Assembly (NCBI GenBank): GCA_010279815.1
Contig: QEOQ01000242.1
Location: forward strand, 174,475-238,474
DNA length: 64,000 nucleotides
Direction: 5' to 3'
DNA from: Brachionus plicatilis
Taxonomy: Eukaryota > Rotifera > Eurotatoria > Ploima > Brachionidae
A program made the position numbers and the translations under genes. The notes under the pieces are model-generated. The model was not told the origin of the DNA. It did no database searches and saw only the letters and a program-made list of their open reading frames with translations. This document shows, piece by piece, positions 10,837-22,406 of this stretch (position 1 is its first letter; each line of letters opens with the position of its first letter).

Positions 10837-12369
10837 AGAATTAGCTAGGTAATTTAAAAATTAACTATGGTCACTTTTCCAAGCCCTAAAGGGTAATATT
10901 ATAATTCATGCAAAAATAGGAAATTGTCTTTCCTTTTTTGAAAATTTACGTAATTTGTTAAGGATTGACTTAAATAAAGTGTTGCATTCGCAACCAGTCT
11001 TTATTTCTAACTGTTGCAAATATAAACTGCAACCCTCAGCAAGTTTAAGTTTATTTTTTCTAAACTTAGTCTTTATTATATTTAAACAACACTCTTCACA
11101 ACGATGGATTACTTTTTCTTTACATTTTATAATTTGTTTCTCTTTAATTTCTTACATAACTTATAGTGAAGTCCTCTTTATAATTTTGTTTACTCCGTAT
11201 GCTATTTCTATATTATTTATAATTACTTATTTGTTCTTCTTTTTCTTTATGTTCCGTTTCATCCTATACACAACGAGATCCGGCCTTTAATAAGAATAAC
11301 CATTTACTTTTTCCCTTTGTTCTTGTTATTTTTGTTATTATTTGTTATTTGAAATAAAAGTTAATAAAAAACTTAGTTATTTTCTCTAATTAAAACTCAG
11401 CTTAGTATATCCTAGAACCCTTAGAATCATCATAAATTAAACTCAGTTAGGAAAGTTCTTATCTCTCGGACACAACAATAGTTTAATCTTCAGCTCAAAA
11501 TAATAGTAGAGATAACATATAGAAAAAGTTGGAGTATATGTATAGTACAATTAATGGAAAATTTTACATTAAAATTGAAAAGCTCTTGGAACATTTAAAA
11601 ATTTTAAAAATAAATGTTTTTGTTCAAGATTTTTGACTAGACCGATAGGGATCTTATCGGTTCTTGAAATTGTTGACCGAGTTGGCGTCTATGACTGTTG
11701 TCTCGAGATTTTTCCGCGAAAGCCGATATTTTACCCATTTTTGTTTTTTAAATCTAGTTCAAGTGGACCGCCCTGACACCAAAAGAGATATGGAAATTCT
11801 GAAACTAAAGAAAATTCTGAACAAATTTCAGATTTTACTTTTTTAATTTCTCTTAAAAAAAGTGTTCAAAATTAGGCATTTTTTAACAAAATTGGATTCA
11901 ATTGCAGTAAAGGGTTCGGTTAAGCTGAAGTTAATTATTTTTATTTGAATTTAAAAAAATTATGTAAATTCTTAAGTAATGTTTAAAAGCCTTGAGTAGT
12001 TAGTAATAATTTGATAAAAATAACAAAAAAGATAACATACTAGGAATTAATTACATTGGTTCATATGGTATAAAGTGCATTAAGTACATAAAAGTCAAAG
12101 GTATCCAGGTCATTTCATGGCTTCAATTTTCAAACAAAAATATCAGCCGACATAAAGGATATACTGTATCTTCTAGCCAATTTTTTTTTAAAATATTTTT
12201 TCCATTAAAAAGGATTGACGCTGGTAATTGAAAAAATAACTACTAATAACCACCAGTTTTTACTAGCGTCATTGACAAAACCTCGCCCTTTTTTACTTTA
12301 TTTCAGGCGAAAATGTAATTGATTTAAAGATTATCGATCAGCAGATAATTAAGATGAAACTGATCTTTT
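10837..12369. other. AT-rich stretch without a recognisable gene
   Basis: Open frames at 10955-11290 (hydrophobic, Phe-rich) and 11664-11846 have no family features. The area may include worn LTR or leader sequence of the retrovirus-like relic that follows, but no repeat pair in the window shows it. Confidence 0.4.
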
Positions 12370-12855
12370 TTGAGACGAGCATCTGAAATAAAAAAAATTG
12401 AAAGAAGAAACATTTTTTTATCTTTCAATAACGCTGATAATAATAGAGAACGACAAAAAAGGAATCTAGATAGTCGAAATAATGTCGAGGGCACTATTTT
12501 ATCTAAAAGTAGTTGTGTTTACATCAAGAACAAGCCAATTAAGAGAAAATTAGAGCAAAATAATCATAGTCCGTATGTTATTGACAGAATTAGCAAATGA
12601 GAGATTATAGGTTAAAAAAATTGATAGGCATACATGTTAAAACTGTACCGAGGGATCAGTTAAAAGTGGTTGATAGACCCGATGAAACTGAAATTGACTT
12701 TGAAGTTGGAAAAATTCGATTTGGCGAACAAGGGGTTGAAGAATAGAATACTTGTGAAATGGAATGATTCGGCTGAGACTGGAAGTTCTTGGGTCCAAGA
12801 AAGACACATTGATAATGAAGAAATCATACAGCAATTCCAAAATAAACCTCATTAA
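12370..12855 (+). pseudogene. Retroelement integrase C-terminal domain with chromodomain-like end
   Basis: The first frame (12370-12600) ends HSPYVIDRIS, the GPY/F-type segment of retroviral and gypsy integrase C-termini. After a stop the reading continues one frame over with YRLKKL and VPRDQLKVVDRPDE, and a further shift leads to RILVKWNDSAETGSSWVQER, a chromodomain-like VKW-x-W motif with HIDNEEIIQQF after it. At least two frameshifts and two stops separate the pieces. The role in a live element would be to bind DNA and guide integration. Neighbouring frames downstream look envelope-like. Confidence 0.6.
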
Positions 12856-13019
12856 CCTTCAATGAAGAGCAGAATTAATTTTAGTCTCTTTAACCTAATG
12901 ACTGTGATATTCAACTTTATTTGGTGTGGAAATCCACGGTAATTTTAAGTATTATCCATCAGGATCAAGACCACTTCTTAATATTAATGAATAATCGTGC
13001 AATTTCTATTACACTTATA

Positions 13020-14653
13020 AATAGGATATAAACGGGATTCAATTCTGCAAAAGCGAATGTTTCACATAGATGCAATTGGACATATATGCGAAAAAATGCG
13101 AAAAATCGCTTCAACATATTGACCACTGTTAGAAAATGATGAACAATGTTTTAAAAAAGATCCTTTTTCCTTATCTCTTTACGAAAGTTGGATTATGTTG
13201 AATACACATAAATGCAGAACAAAACCAATGGTTTGTTTTGAATCAAAGTGTATTTTTGATGAAAAACCATTAGTCGACTTTTTTCCTTGGAAAAATAGTG
13301 AATTTGATATAATGAATTGTTGATTTCAGTTCAAAACAATTCAAGTTGAAAATAGTTCAGATCGATTATATCGTCTTCTAGATAAAGACAATGTTTATCG
13401 GAGCTGTAATTTTGAAGTTAAATCTTGTGCGATTAACCATTAAATTATTAGTTGAAGATCGAAAATAAAAAAGAATTGCCAGTTTAAAATAAAAGGACAC
13501 TGGATATGAGAATTTCATTAAAAATTTTCTTCAATGATAAAGAAAAGATCTTTTCGAAGATACTATGGAAGAAAAGTACTGTAATAACACGGTATTAAAA
13601 ACATGTTATGGTCTATATCTGGATGAAAATTTAACAATTTTTGACAGTGATAATGAAAAAACTGATATTAACGAGCTATTCGAACTTTCTTTGGCAGATG
13701 GAGATTGTAAAACTTTTGATTTTTACCGAAGTTTAAAAACTTAAACTTACAGTACTTTCTGTTTCAATTTCTTAGTATTGCTAAAATCATTAAGCAATTT
13801 CAGTCGATTGTTTAATATTAAAGATATTTGTGGGAAAGAAATGGTAGTTTATTTAAATAGTCAAGAACTTTTTAAGTTGGAATGTATTAATGTTAAAAGT
13901 GTTAATCTTAGCGAAAACGATTCAAAATGTTACAAAGAGCTTTAATTAAGTTTTCAACGATTTAATAAAGGTACCGGTTTCCTCAATTTACAGAACATAA
14001 TTGTTGACAACTCGTTTGAAATAAATTGTGACAGCATTTCCTCTCATTCATGAAAAATAATTCGTCAATAGTTTATGTACGAAAAAATTGAGAATTGCTT
14101 AGACTAAATTACACAATTTTACAAACAAGATTAAATTTTAAGCAAGTTACAGCTTTAACTTTCATCATTATGAAAAGATTTTAAGTTTGATAACAACAAG
14201 ATTAATAACGAGGTATATAAGTTAATTGACAGTGGATCAATTTTCAATATTGATAGATCATGTTGTACTATAAAATACAACAAATATAATAGAAAACGTA
14301 TCAAAATATATTGATGATATGGGTAAAAATATTAAAATATTCATCATGGATCTTTTAGTTATATTTTCAATTTGTGCGTTCTCACGCTTTGTGTATTTTT
14401 TAATAAAAATCTGCAATATTTATACAAAGCCAAATAAAGTAATTGAATAAAGGAAGAATATAAATTTGAGTGATTCAATTTATAAAGAAGAAACAATGGT
14501 ATCATCTTAAAAAATATAAAAAAAACAAGATTATGTTTTTTAAGAATGGTATGGAGAACAGGAAAACGTCGTTTTAAACCTATTGGGGAAAAAGAGTTAT
14601 TAGAAAGGAGGATACTGTTACAACGTGTTAAATTTATAACCTGCATTGTTTAA
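13020..14653 (+). pseudogene. Envelope-like glycoprotein relic
   Basis: Downstream of the integrase tail the plus strand holds a series of short, Cys-rich, codon-like frames in different phases (13110-13320, 13330-13443, 13560-13744, 13840-13944), broken by stops and indels. They are followed by a hydrophobic stretch LLVIFSICAFSRFVYFLI at about 14349-14410, which would span a membrane, and then a basic tail ending at 14653. Position after integrase, Cys richness and a single C-terminal membrane segment suggest a retroviral-type envelope. I cannot match it to a named envelope family, and no signal peptide or cleavage site is secure. It is clearly non-functional. Confidence 0.4.
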
Positions 14654-15553
14654 ATATTCAAGCGTTAGCTTAATTAAAAACAATGCCAGAATTATATAAA
14701 TTTGAATTTTACATTTTTGCATAGTTTTGGTTTCTTAGTTCTTAGTTTTTAATAAAATATTTTAAAAAAAGAAACTAATTTTTCATTAACTTGAACCTCT
14801 GAATCTAAAGTCTTCGGTGCGCAACGAACTTCTAGAAAAATTTACAACATGTCACTATTTTAATGTCCCTTTTTTTAAACCGCCTTTTTATTCAAAAAGA
14901 AAATACTATCCCACAACTATCTCACAATTTCCCATTTCATCCCACATTTGCTTAATTCCTTACCCTTTCGATAATTATAGTTTTTAAAAGTAAATATAAA
15001 TATTACAAAAAAATATTTCTTTACCTAATTTAATATGTTCTACATTTTTATTCTTTTGTACTCATCAAATCTCTTTTGACTTTTTTTTTTTATTTTGACT
15101 TGTCTATTAGTTAAGTACTGCACGCTTTATTTTACCGAGCAACGGCCTTAAATTTTAAAAAATTAAAAAAAAAATTAATATAATAAAAAGGTAAAGCATA
15201 AGAATTAAAATGAATAGAAAAAGTGTAGCAAACAAAAAAATAAGCAAAAAAAGAGCCGTAAAAGTCATTAGTTTACTAATACACTAATATTAAATATTTC
15301 TTTACAAAGATTTGTCAATATTATTTTAAAATTTTCCAAATTGGTGAACTTTTGAACAAAAACTGAAAAAATAGTTTATATATTTTAAATAAATTCCAAA
15401 TAATAATTCTTAAAATCTTTATTGAAAGAATTAAAAAAATTTGAGTAATCTGATTAAAAATAATACAGGAGATATTTTTTAATGTAAATCCTGTTTTGCT
15501 CACAACGATTTAAAATATTTGGTTTCTATCAATTAAAGGAATAAAATAAGCAA
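14654..15553. other. Intergenic, AT-rich
   Basis: No gene recognised. The minus-strand frame 15321-15503 is Ile/Leu/Lys low complexity immediately downstream of the metalloprotease gene. A polyadenylation signal for that gene probably lies here. Confidence 0.5.
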
Positions 15554-18500
15554 TTACATAAAATTAGATAAAAAAATAAATATATCCAATAATAAAATCC
15601 CTAATCCTAAACGAAAAGTATTAGCAATATTTTGCGTTGTTTGAGATATTATCAGTGGAGTTGTTTTTGATATTCCTTCTATCGAAACATTACTACTTTC
15701 ATCGAACGATTGAGAAGAATACAAATCTGGATTCTGAGTGGTTTGAATTTCTGTAGGTTGTGGTAAATCAACATCTGTCTCAGAGCCATCACTATTTATT
15801 ATTTTAACTTTAATATAAATAAAACGTTATTTAAAAGGAAAATCAATATCAGTTTTTTTACCTTCGATTTGAAAATCCTTTTCGACCGACAACGAAAACT
15901 GATCAGGCACGACCAATTTTAGTTGATCCTCTTTATCTACTAAAGTTGAATTAATTTGTTGTATAAATGGAACAAGTTCAGTTGAATCTTTCAGCACAGT
16001 TGAGATATTGGCATCGATAAAAATAAAATTTGTTTCGCTAAAAAGAAAATAGAAAAAATAAAAACAGAAATAAAATAATACTTATAAGCAATAAACAAAG
16101 AATTTGGAATTATTAGTTTTAATTCTGTATCAAGAATTGTCAAATCAATATCTCCAACACTTAAAAATCTAAAAAAACTCTTTGAAAGCTTGAGAATTTT
16201 CCTAAGAAATATTCTGTAGGAAATCGTATTTTCAGAAGAAATTGACGAAAATTGGATTGAAAATGAAGAAACTGTGGATGAATCTTTTGTCGAAGCTTCA
16301 GTAGAAATAAATTTAGTCGTCTCAGTTGATATTCTACTTGGAATTAAAGTTGATGATGATTCTGTTATGGGAATAAATGTTGATTCATCGGTGGAAATAT
16401 TTTCAGTTGTCTCAGTATTAATACCAATAGGATTAAAAGTTGATAATGAAACTGTTGATGAATCTTTTGTCGAAGCTTCAGTAGAAATAAATTCAGTCGT
16501 CTCAGTTGATATTCTACTTGGAATTAAAGTTGATGATGATTCTGTTATGGGAATAAATGTTGATTCATCGGTGGAAATATTTTCAGTTGTCTCAGTATTA
16601 ATACCAATAGGATTAAAAGTTGATAATGAAACTGTTGATGAATCTTTTGTCGAAGCTTCAGTAGAAATAAATTCAGTCGTCTCAGTTGATATTCTACTTG
16701 GAATTAAAGTTGATGATGATTCTGTTATGGGAATAAATGTTGATTCATCGGTAGAAATATTTTCAGTTGTCTCAGTATTAATACCAATAGGATTAAAAGT
16801 TGATAATGAAACTGTTGATGAATCTTTTGTCGAAGCTTCAGTAGAAATAAATTCAGTCGTCTCAGTTGATATTCTACTTGGAATTAAAGTTGATGATGAT
16901 TCTGTTATGGGAATAAATGTTGATTCATCGGTAGAAATATTTTCAGTTGTCTCAGTATTAATACCAATAGGATTAAAAGTTGATAATGAAACTGTTGATG
17001 AATCTTTTGTCGAAGCTTCAGTAGAAATAAATTCAGTCGTCTCAGTTGATATTCTACTTGGAATTAAAGTTGATGATGATTCTGTTATGGGAATAAATGT
17101 TGATTCATCGGTGGAAATATTTTCAGTTGTCTCAGTATTAATACCAATAGGATTAAATGTTGATAATGAAACTGTTGATGAATCTTTTGTCGAAGCTTCA
17201 GTAGAAATAAATTCAGTCGTCTCAGTTGATATTCTACTTGGAATTAAAGTTGATGATGATTCTGTTATGGGAATAAATGTTGATTCATCGGTAGAAATAT
17301 TTTCAGTTGTGGTTGGAGTGGTGGTTGTGGTTGTTGTTGTGGTTGTGGTTGGAGTGGTGGTTGTGGTTGTGGTTGTGGTTGGAGTGGTGGTTGTGGTTGG
17401 AGTGGTGGTTGTGGTTGTGGTTGTGGTTGGAGTGGTGGTTGTGGTTGGAGTGGTGGTTCTGGTTGTGGTTGTGGTTGGAGTGGTGGTTGTGGTTGTGGTT
17501 GTGGTTGGAGTGGTGGTTGAGGTTGTGGTTGTGGTTGGAGTGGTGGTTGTGGTTGTGGTTGTGGTTGGAGTGGTGGTTGTGGTTGGAGTGGTGGTTGTGG
17601 AATCTAACTGTGCTTGACAGAGTCCTTGTTGACAAGTCTTTAATAAATAAAATAAAATTAATTTTTTTATAAAGAAATTTCATAAAATTCAATACCAGAT
17701 CTGTTCCACAAGTTGATCCTTCTACAGCAGGCCCTCTCGAAAAACAACTTGAATCAGTATCAGTTATCCTACAATAAAGGAATGAGCAGACGTCTGGCGC
17801 ATTAATCGCACAAGAAGATGCAGTCGAGCCATACATCATTTTGCACTGGTCATCCAATAACCAAATTTGACCAGTCAATTCATAATTCGCATTTTGAACA
17901 TAATCTGGAACTGTTGCTGAATTTATCAGGCACGATCCCTGTACGGAATTTTCCCTAATTTTTTAATTTATTGTCAAATTATTTTCCTAAAATATGAATT
18001 TAAATTTACCCATTATTGACCAACAAAAGTTGTTTAAAATAATCGATTGAACAACTTGAAAATCTTTGAATATTTGATATTTTGGAAAATGACAAAAATG
18101 GAGCCATTATATTTTGTTCAGATGTAGGACATACATTACCACTACCATCATGACGAGAGCCAAGATTATGGCCAATTTCATGAGCAATCACCTTTTAAAT
18201 TTTTAGTTTTGTAAAATTGACTAATGCATCAAAATTTTCTTTACATATAAATTCCAAAAACCTCCTGTTTCTTCAGAAACTGAATATTTATAACCATCAC
18301 TACAAACAGAATCCAACCATGCTACTCCAATTACAGGAGTTCGAGCTGAAGGAAGGGCAGTTGTGTCATCACTCCATAAGTCTTTACTAATAAATGTAAA
18401 AAAAGTTAAAAAAAAAATTTTAAACTTAATCTTTCTTTTACTTAAAAACGCCAATCACATGATCAAATTCAAATGTCAACCCTTGTCTATCAACAAAACT

Positions 18501-19774
18501 TCGCAGCTCATTTAAAGTTAATACGGCCAGAATTACTTCTTTTCCATTGTAAACTTCATTACCTGTCTCACCTACAATATTCACATCTGTCCAAGTTGAT
18601 TCTACCGGATTCTGAATACAAAAACCCCAATATGAATTTTCTTTAGAAAATATAAATTACAGTAATTATAAGAACATGAATCAATCTAATTCTCAGTCTT
18701 AGATCCGGGTCACTTTCAAGAGATCTTTGATATTTATCATCGACCTTAAGAAATTAAAAAATGAAACTTCAAAAAAAATTTTAAATTAATTACTCCATTG
18801 AATGTGTGTGCATAATATGTTCTTATGTGGTCAAAAATAGCAGTATCATCAGTTGTTTGAAGAAAGGCCTTGTGATCTTCATAGACAGTCGGATCGACGA
18901 CCAAAAGAGTTTCTACTTCCATGTTTAATGGATTTCCATTAATAGCTCTTTTACGCTTTTGACTTCTAAAAAATCAGAGAAAATCAATCAAAAATTTTAT
19001 TTTAATTTAATTAAATTAATTAAAATTTACGAAGTAATTTTTCTCGATTTGTGTGGTGGAATCAGACCATCATCAGAAAAATCGATATCAATTCTTTTTT
19101 AAAAAAACAAAAATTAAAATAAAAAATTTTTTTTAAATTAATTTACCCATTAACCATTTCTCCTAATTTAGCACCTTTTTTTTAAGATGTAATTATTTAA
19201 ATAAATTGTCAATATTTAAAATAATAAATACCTCCATTCGAAGATATTATATTTCTTTTCAAGTTCGAATTGTCTCTTTTGTGCAATATATGACTGTTTT
19301 TACCATTTTCTTGCTTTAAAGATGGCAACAATTCAAAATGACCATTTTCACTTTCAAAAAATCTTGCATACTTTTTATTTATTATATAATTAATTTTTTG
19401 ATAAAAATATTAAAAATTTTAAGGGTTACAGTCTTGATTTGTCCATTTCTTTTGAACAAAGTTGCAAATCCTTTGCCAGATTTTTCTCTGTAAGTCTGAT
19501 GGTCAGAATTCGATTCAAAGGCAATTCTCTCTAGCTTTCCATTCTTTAAATGAGAGACAGGAGGGACCAGATAATCATCGACCATGTTAAATGATCCGCT
19601 AATATTTTTTGCATACTGATTTAGGTCAATTGAGAAAGAACTAGGAAAAACATTGCTGCCTTTAATATCTTCTAGCTTTAAATCATCTATTTCAGAAATG
19701 TATCTTTCATTTTTTGACGGAAGGCTTAAACAGATTCCAATTTGGAACAGGAATAATACTGTCAGTTTATTCAT
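15554..19774 (-). CDS. ADAMTS-like metalloprotease with mucin-type stalk
   Basis: A secreted or surface zinc metalloprotease of the reprolysin/ADAMTS type. I read about 13 exons (ends ±1-2 bases): 19774-19430, 19370-19232, 19174-19147, 19093-19031, 18965-18794, 18744-18661, 18611-18442, 18386-18245, 18191-18010, 17954-17696, 17637-16082, 16038-15862, 15807-15554, with GT-AG introns of about 50-70 bases. Exon 1 starts with a signal peptide (MNKLTVLFLFQIGICLSLP), then prodomain. A furin-like site SQKRKR opens exon 5. Exon 9 carries the zinc site HEIGHNLGSRHD, and the Met-turn is probably NIMAP. Exon 10 is the Cys-rich loop (LDDQCKMMYG ... CRITDTDSSC ... GSTCG), completed by CQQGLC in exon 11. 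Exon 11 then becomes Thr/Pro runs and a Ser/Thr-rich 60-residue tandem repeat, a likely O-glycosylated stalk. The last exon ends in a hydrophobic tail (LGLGILLLDIFIFLSNFM), a GPI signal or membrane anchor. No thrombospondin repeat is visible. I could not settle the frame at the exon 11/12 junction. Confidence 0.8.
16271..17310 (-). repeat. 180-bp tandem repeat coding the mucin stalk (about 5.8 copies)
   Basis: A 180-base unit repeats with period 180 (phase marks at 16453, 16633, 16813, 16993, 17173). Copies differ at only a few positions. On the minus strand each unit is a 60-residue Ser/Thr-rich segment (ISTDESTFIPITESSSTLIP and ISTEASTKDSSTV parts) that stays open and in frame with the preceding Thr/Pro run and metalloprotease exons. 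It contains no Met, Val or Leu start codon, so only the shadow frame on the plus strand looks like a long open frame. Confidence 0.9.
17311..17601 (-). repeat. Thr/Pro-coding low-complexity repeat
   Basis: On the plus strand this is a run of GGTTGTGGTTGGAGTGGTGG variants. On the minus strand in the gene frame it reads runs of Thr broken by Pro (TTTTP units). All unit lengths are multiples of three, as expected of a coding tract. Its other frames (His/Asn, Trp/Leu, Val/Gly) are artefacts. Confidence 0.85.
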
Positions 19775-21189
19775 ATTTTGGTTTTTAGAATGATAGATAT
19801 TTAAAAACAAAAATTTGTTTATATAATGTTGGTCTGAATGAGTAGGAGAATCATTTTTACACTTGAAAGAATTCAACGTTAAAAAAATCCATGTTGTTAA
19901 TTCGTTTTATAATTGTTTAATAAAAATTCTCTCTAATTAAAAATTAATTGTCTAATGCATGACTCGTGTTAATTTTGTAATTTCATAAAAAAAATGAAAA
20001 ATGAAAAAAATGATTGCAACAAAATGTAATGCCATGTTTATAGTGATGAATTTACCTAATAAAGATAATAAACTTGGTAATATTTATTTATAAATCAAAC
20101 TTTAATTTAATTTCAAATTCTAAAACGATTAAAATATAAATAAACAACAAGGATTTTTTTGCAATTTTAATATCAATGTAGAAGGAAAATAATTATAAAA
20201 TTTTTAAATACCTATATTTAGTTTTAGGAAAAAATTATTTCAAACAGCTTTAAAAAGAGATAGTGAAAATGGTTATATTTTCTAATTTTGTTTTTCAATT
20301 TTGTCAATTTTTAAATAAATATTTTAAAACGAAATTTGAAGATTCAATTAATAATTATGTTGTAGAAGATCTACTCGATGCTGTGTCTGATTGAAAAAAA
20401 ACGTTTCTCAAAAGTTTGTTTCTGAAATGACTTTAAAAAATTCAAATAATTCAAAATATTCAAAATTTTTTTGTAAATCTGTGTTAAATAATTGACAAGA
20501 ACTGGTAAATTAGATTAAATCTCTGATTAAACAGTGAACGGTAGATTTTAAAAAATAATAAATAAAATGGAATGTAAACGTAAAAAAAAGCAAGTCAAAA
20601 AAATATAATAGAAAAAAATACTCGAGGTAAAAATTAATTAGATTAAAGGTTGGAAACTAAAGGATTCTAAGTATTTAACTAAAGAAAGACAAAAATTAAA
20701 ATGAACAAAACGTGAATAAATGTCTTGTTCCATTAACAGCATTGTATTTTATAAAAGATCTCGGTTTAGATATGTTAAATGAAAAGCTTTATAAAATAAA
20801 AAAAATTTCGCTCAGTAATATACTCAGAAAAAAGAAAGATTTTATTAAATAATAGACCTTTGTCTCATCCATCTTTAGACTAAACGTTAGTGGTAATTTA
20901 TTATTTTTCCCTTTTTCATTTCTTCTTCATAGCATTTTTCCGTGTATTTTTTTTCCTTTTTTTGGTGGTGTTACATAAATAATTATTAAAAATTAATTTT
21001 TATTTGCAAGAAAGAATTATTTAAAAAATGCATTATTAACTAAAAAAAAAATTAAAAAGATTTACCAAATAATATCAAAAGGAATAGTAACTTTTTTTAA
21101 CATTAAGAACGTGAGTAAAAGCAAAAAAATTATATAAATAACCATAGTAAATAAAACTATTGTAAGCTTGATGCCTTAATACTTAATCA
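19775..21189. other. Intergenic, AT-rich
   Basis: Upstream of the metalloprotease. I see short Lys/Ile/Asn-rich frames only (e.g. around 20640-20870) and no family motif, RNA gene or repeat end. Confidence 0.5.
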
Positions 21190-21345
21190 GATTTGTAATT
21201 GTAAGGATCTTTACCATTTGCAAGGAGTTGAGCATAAGCTATCGCAAAAAGACCACCAGACTGATTAACTGTTATGCTGATAGACTTTGGCAATGAAATC
21301 GCATAGATCCATCAGAATTGGTTGAAACGCGGTGAAGTATAAATT
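21190..21345 (-). pseudogene. Ulp1-like protease fragment (transposon-associated type)
   Basis: The minus strand reads ITVNQSGGLFAIAYAQLLAN followed by GKDP. This matches the block around the catalytic Cys in the Ulp1-like frame at 54.4-55.0 kb (NQNGSIDSGLFALGYALALA...DPGK). In active C48 peptidases this block is QxxxxDCGxF; here the Cys position is Gly, so it is inactive. It overlaps or abuts the outer end of the left arm of the large inverted duplication. Confidence 0.4.
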
Positions 21346-22406
21346 GTTAAATAAAACAATGGATTTTTTTTGATCAAAATACTCAACTTCCATTTTATAA
21401 TTAATTGTTAAACCTAATTACCTAATTGTGCAAATAAATTCTTTTCCATTCAGAACAACTGTTTTCAGCAGCTGGAAACACTATTAGAGAAGGAAGAAAC
21501 AGACTCAAACCTGATAATGTAGATAAAATTTTAGTAATTTCTGAAAATTTAAATTAGTCAATTTTTTTTTAGTAATTTTTATCAATACAAAATTTTTATA
21601 AATTTAGTTTCGTTTTTTTTTTTAGTTCTTTTTAAATCGAATAATTATAAATTAAATGAATATTTTTTTTTAATCAAATAAACTTTTTTTATTAAATCAA
21701 ATTATTTTTTTTAAATAAAAAATTATTTAAATAATATTTAAACTTTTTTAAGTCAATAATGCAATTTAATTTTTGTTGTTTAAATTAGAAAATAAATTTT
21801 ATTTTAGTTTAAATATAAATAAGAATAAATCGAACAATTTGTTCAAATCGTCAATTCGATTTACTATCGTTACTAGATAATGCAAGTTCTTGATGTTTAA
21901 TATTAGCTGTATTTGGTAGTTAAATATTGGTTTGTAGTTGGTGAGCAATATAGATCACTGTAAAAAAATTATATCTTAACCTGAAATAAAGGTTTAGGCG
22001 AAACCTATAATAAAGAATTTTAAAAGTGCTAAACTGTTTTTCAAAAATTTATTTTTTTAAATTCATCTGACTATTGAAACTCATCTCAAAACATTGGTAA
22101 TTCAAAGAAATCATTTGCGATTTTGTTTAAGGAAAAATACTAATTTTGTACGAAATTAAACAAAATAACTAATGATGCGAAACAATGAGGATAAGCAAAA
22201 AGAAAAGAATAAAAATGATGGTGTAAAAATATAAATTTCCATTAAAATGGTTTCAAAACAAATAATAAAATTTTTGGTATTAAATTGATCATTTTACAGG
22301 TAGGCTTACTAAAAAAATTTCAAATATTTACTTTTTAAAAGCGTTTTTTGGTTTTATTAATTCTCCCGAATATGGCAGAAGAAAAAATGAAATTCGAGGA
22401 AAAAAG
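21331..22406 (+). repeat. Left arm of a 1.1-kb inverted duplication
   Basis: This arm is repeated inverted at 33244-34327 with high identity. Gene order in each arm is the C-terminus of a hAT transposase, a spacer with a GTGATCTATATTGC-type motif (about 21945-21960), and the start of a serine protease. The left arm has a short extra segment near 21352-21405, a deletion in the protease leader, and a MITE inserted at 22407. The two arms flank about 10.9 kb of nested repeats. Confidence 0.85.
21447..21557 (+). pseudogene. hAT transposase C-terminal dimerisation domain fragment
   Basis: The frame reads HSEQLFSAAGNTIREGRNRL, then KPDNVDKILVISENLN and a stop. SExxFSAAG...R.RLxPxNV is the conserved C-terminal dimerisation motif of hAT transposases. 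A stop lies just upstream in frame, and no other hAT block is visible. The identical fragment is on the minus strand at 34158-34268. Confidence 0.7.

Larger units (their letters stand above)
12370..14653 (+). mobile_element. 5'-truncated, decayed retrovirus-like element (integrase tail plus envelope-like frame)
   Basis: Three lines place this as the 3' half of an envelope-bearing LTR retroelement: an integrase C-terminal domain with a chromodomain-like end (12370-12855), a downstream Cys-rich region in many broken frames (about 13020-14280), and a short hydrophobic membrane-spanning segment with a basic tail near the end (14349-14653). The order pol then env is that of insect errantivirus-like and other env-containing gypsy elements. 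Protease, reverse transcriptase and LTRs are not visible. The many stops and frameshifts mean it is an old, inactive copy. Confidence 0.5.

Noticed and set aside
10955..11290. 111-codon hydrophobic plus-strand frame
   Set aside because: Phe/Ile/Leu run caused by T-rich DNA; no ATG start and no partner.
14359..14646. 95-codon minus-strand frame
   Set aside because: Antisense shadow of the membrane segment and tail of the retrovirus-like relic.
16274..17617. 447-codon plus-strand open frame of Val/Asp/Ser repeats
   Set aside because: Shadow of the mucin exon on the minus strand. The minus frame is in phase with metalloprotease exons and gives sensible Ser/Thr/Pro composition.
17303..17878. 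His/Asn-rich minus-strand frame
   Set aside because: Its first part overlaps the metalloprotease exon in frame, but it then reads through an intron and into the Thr/Pro tract in the wrong frame.
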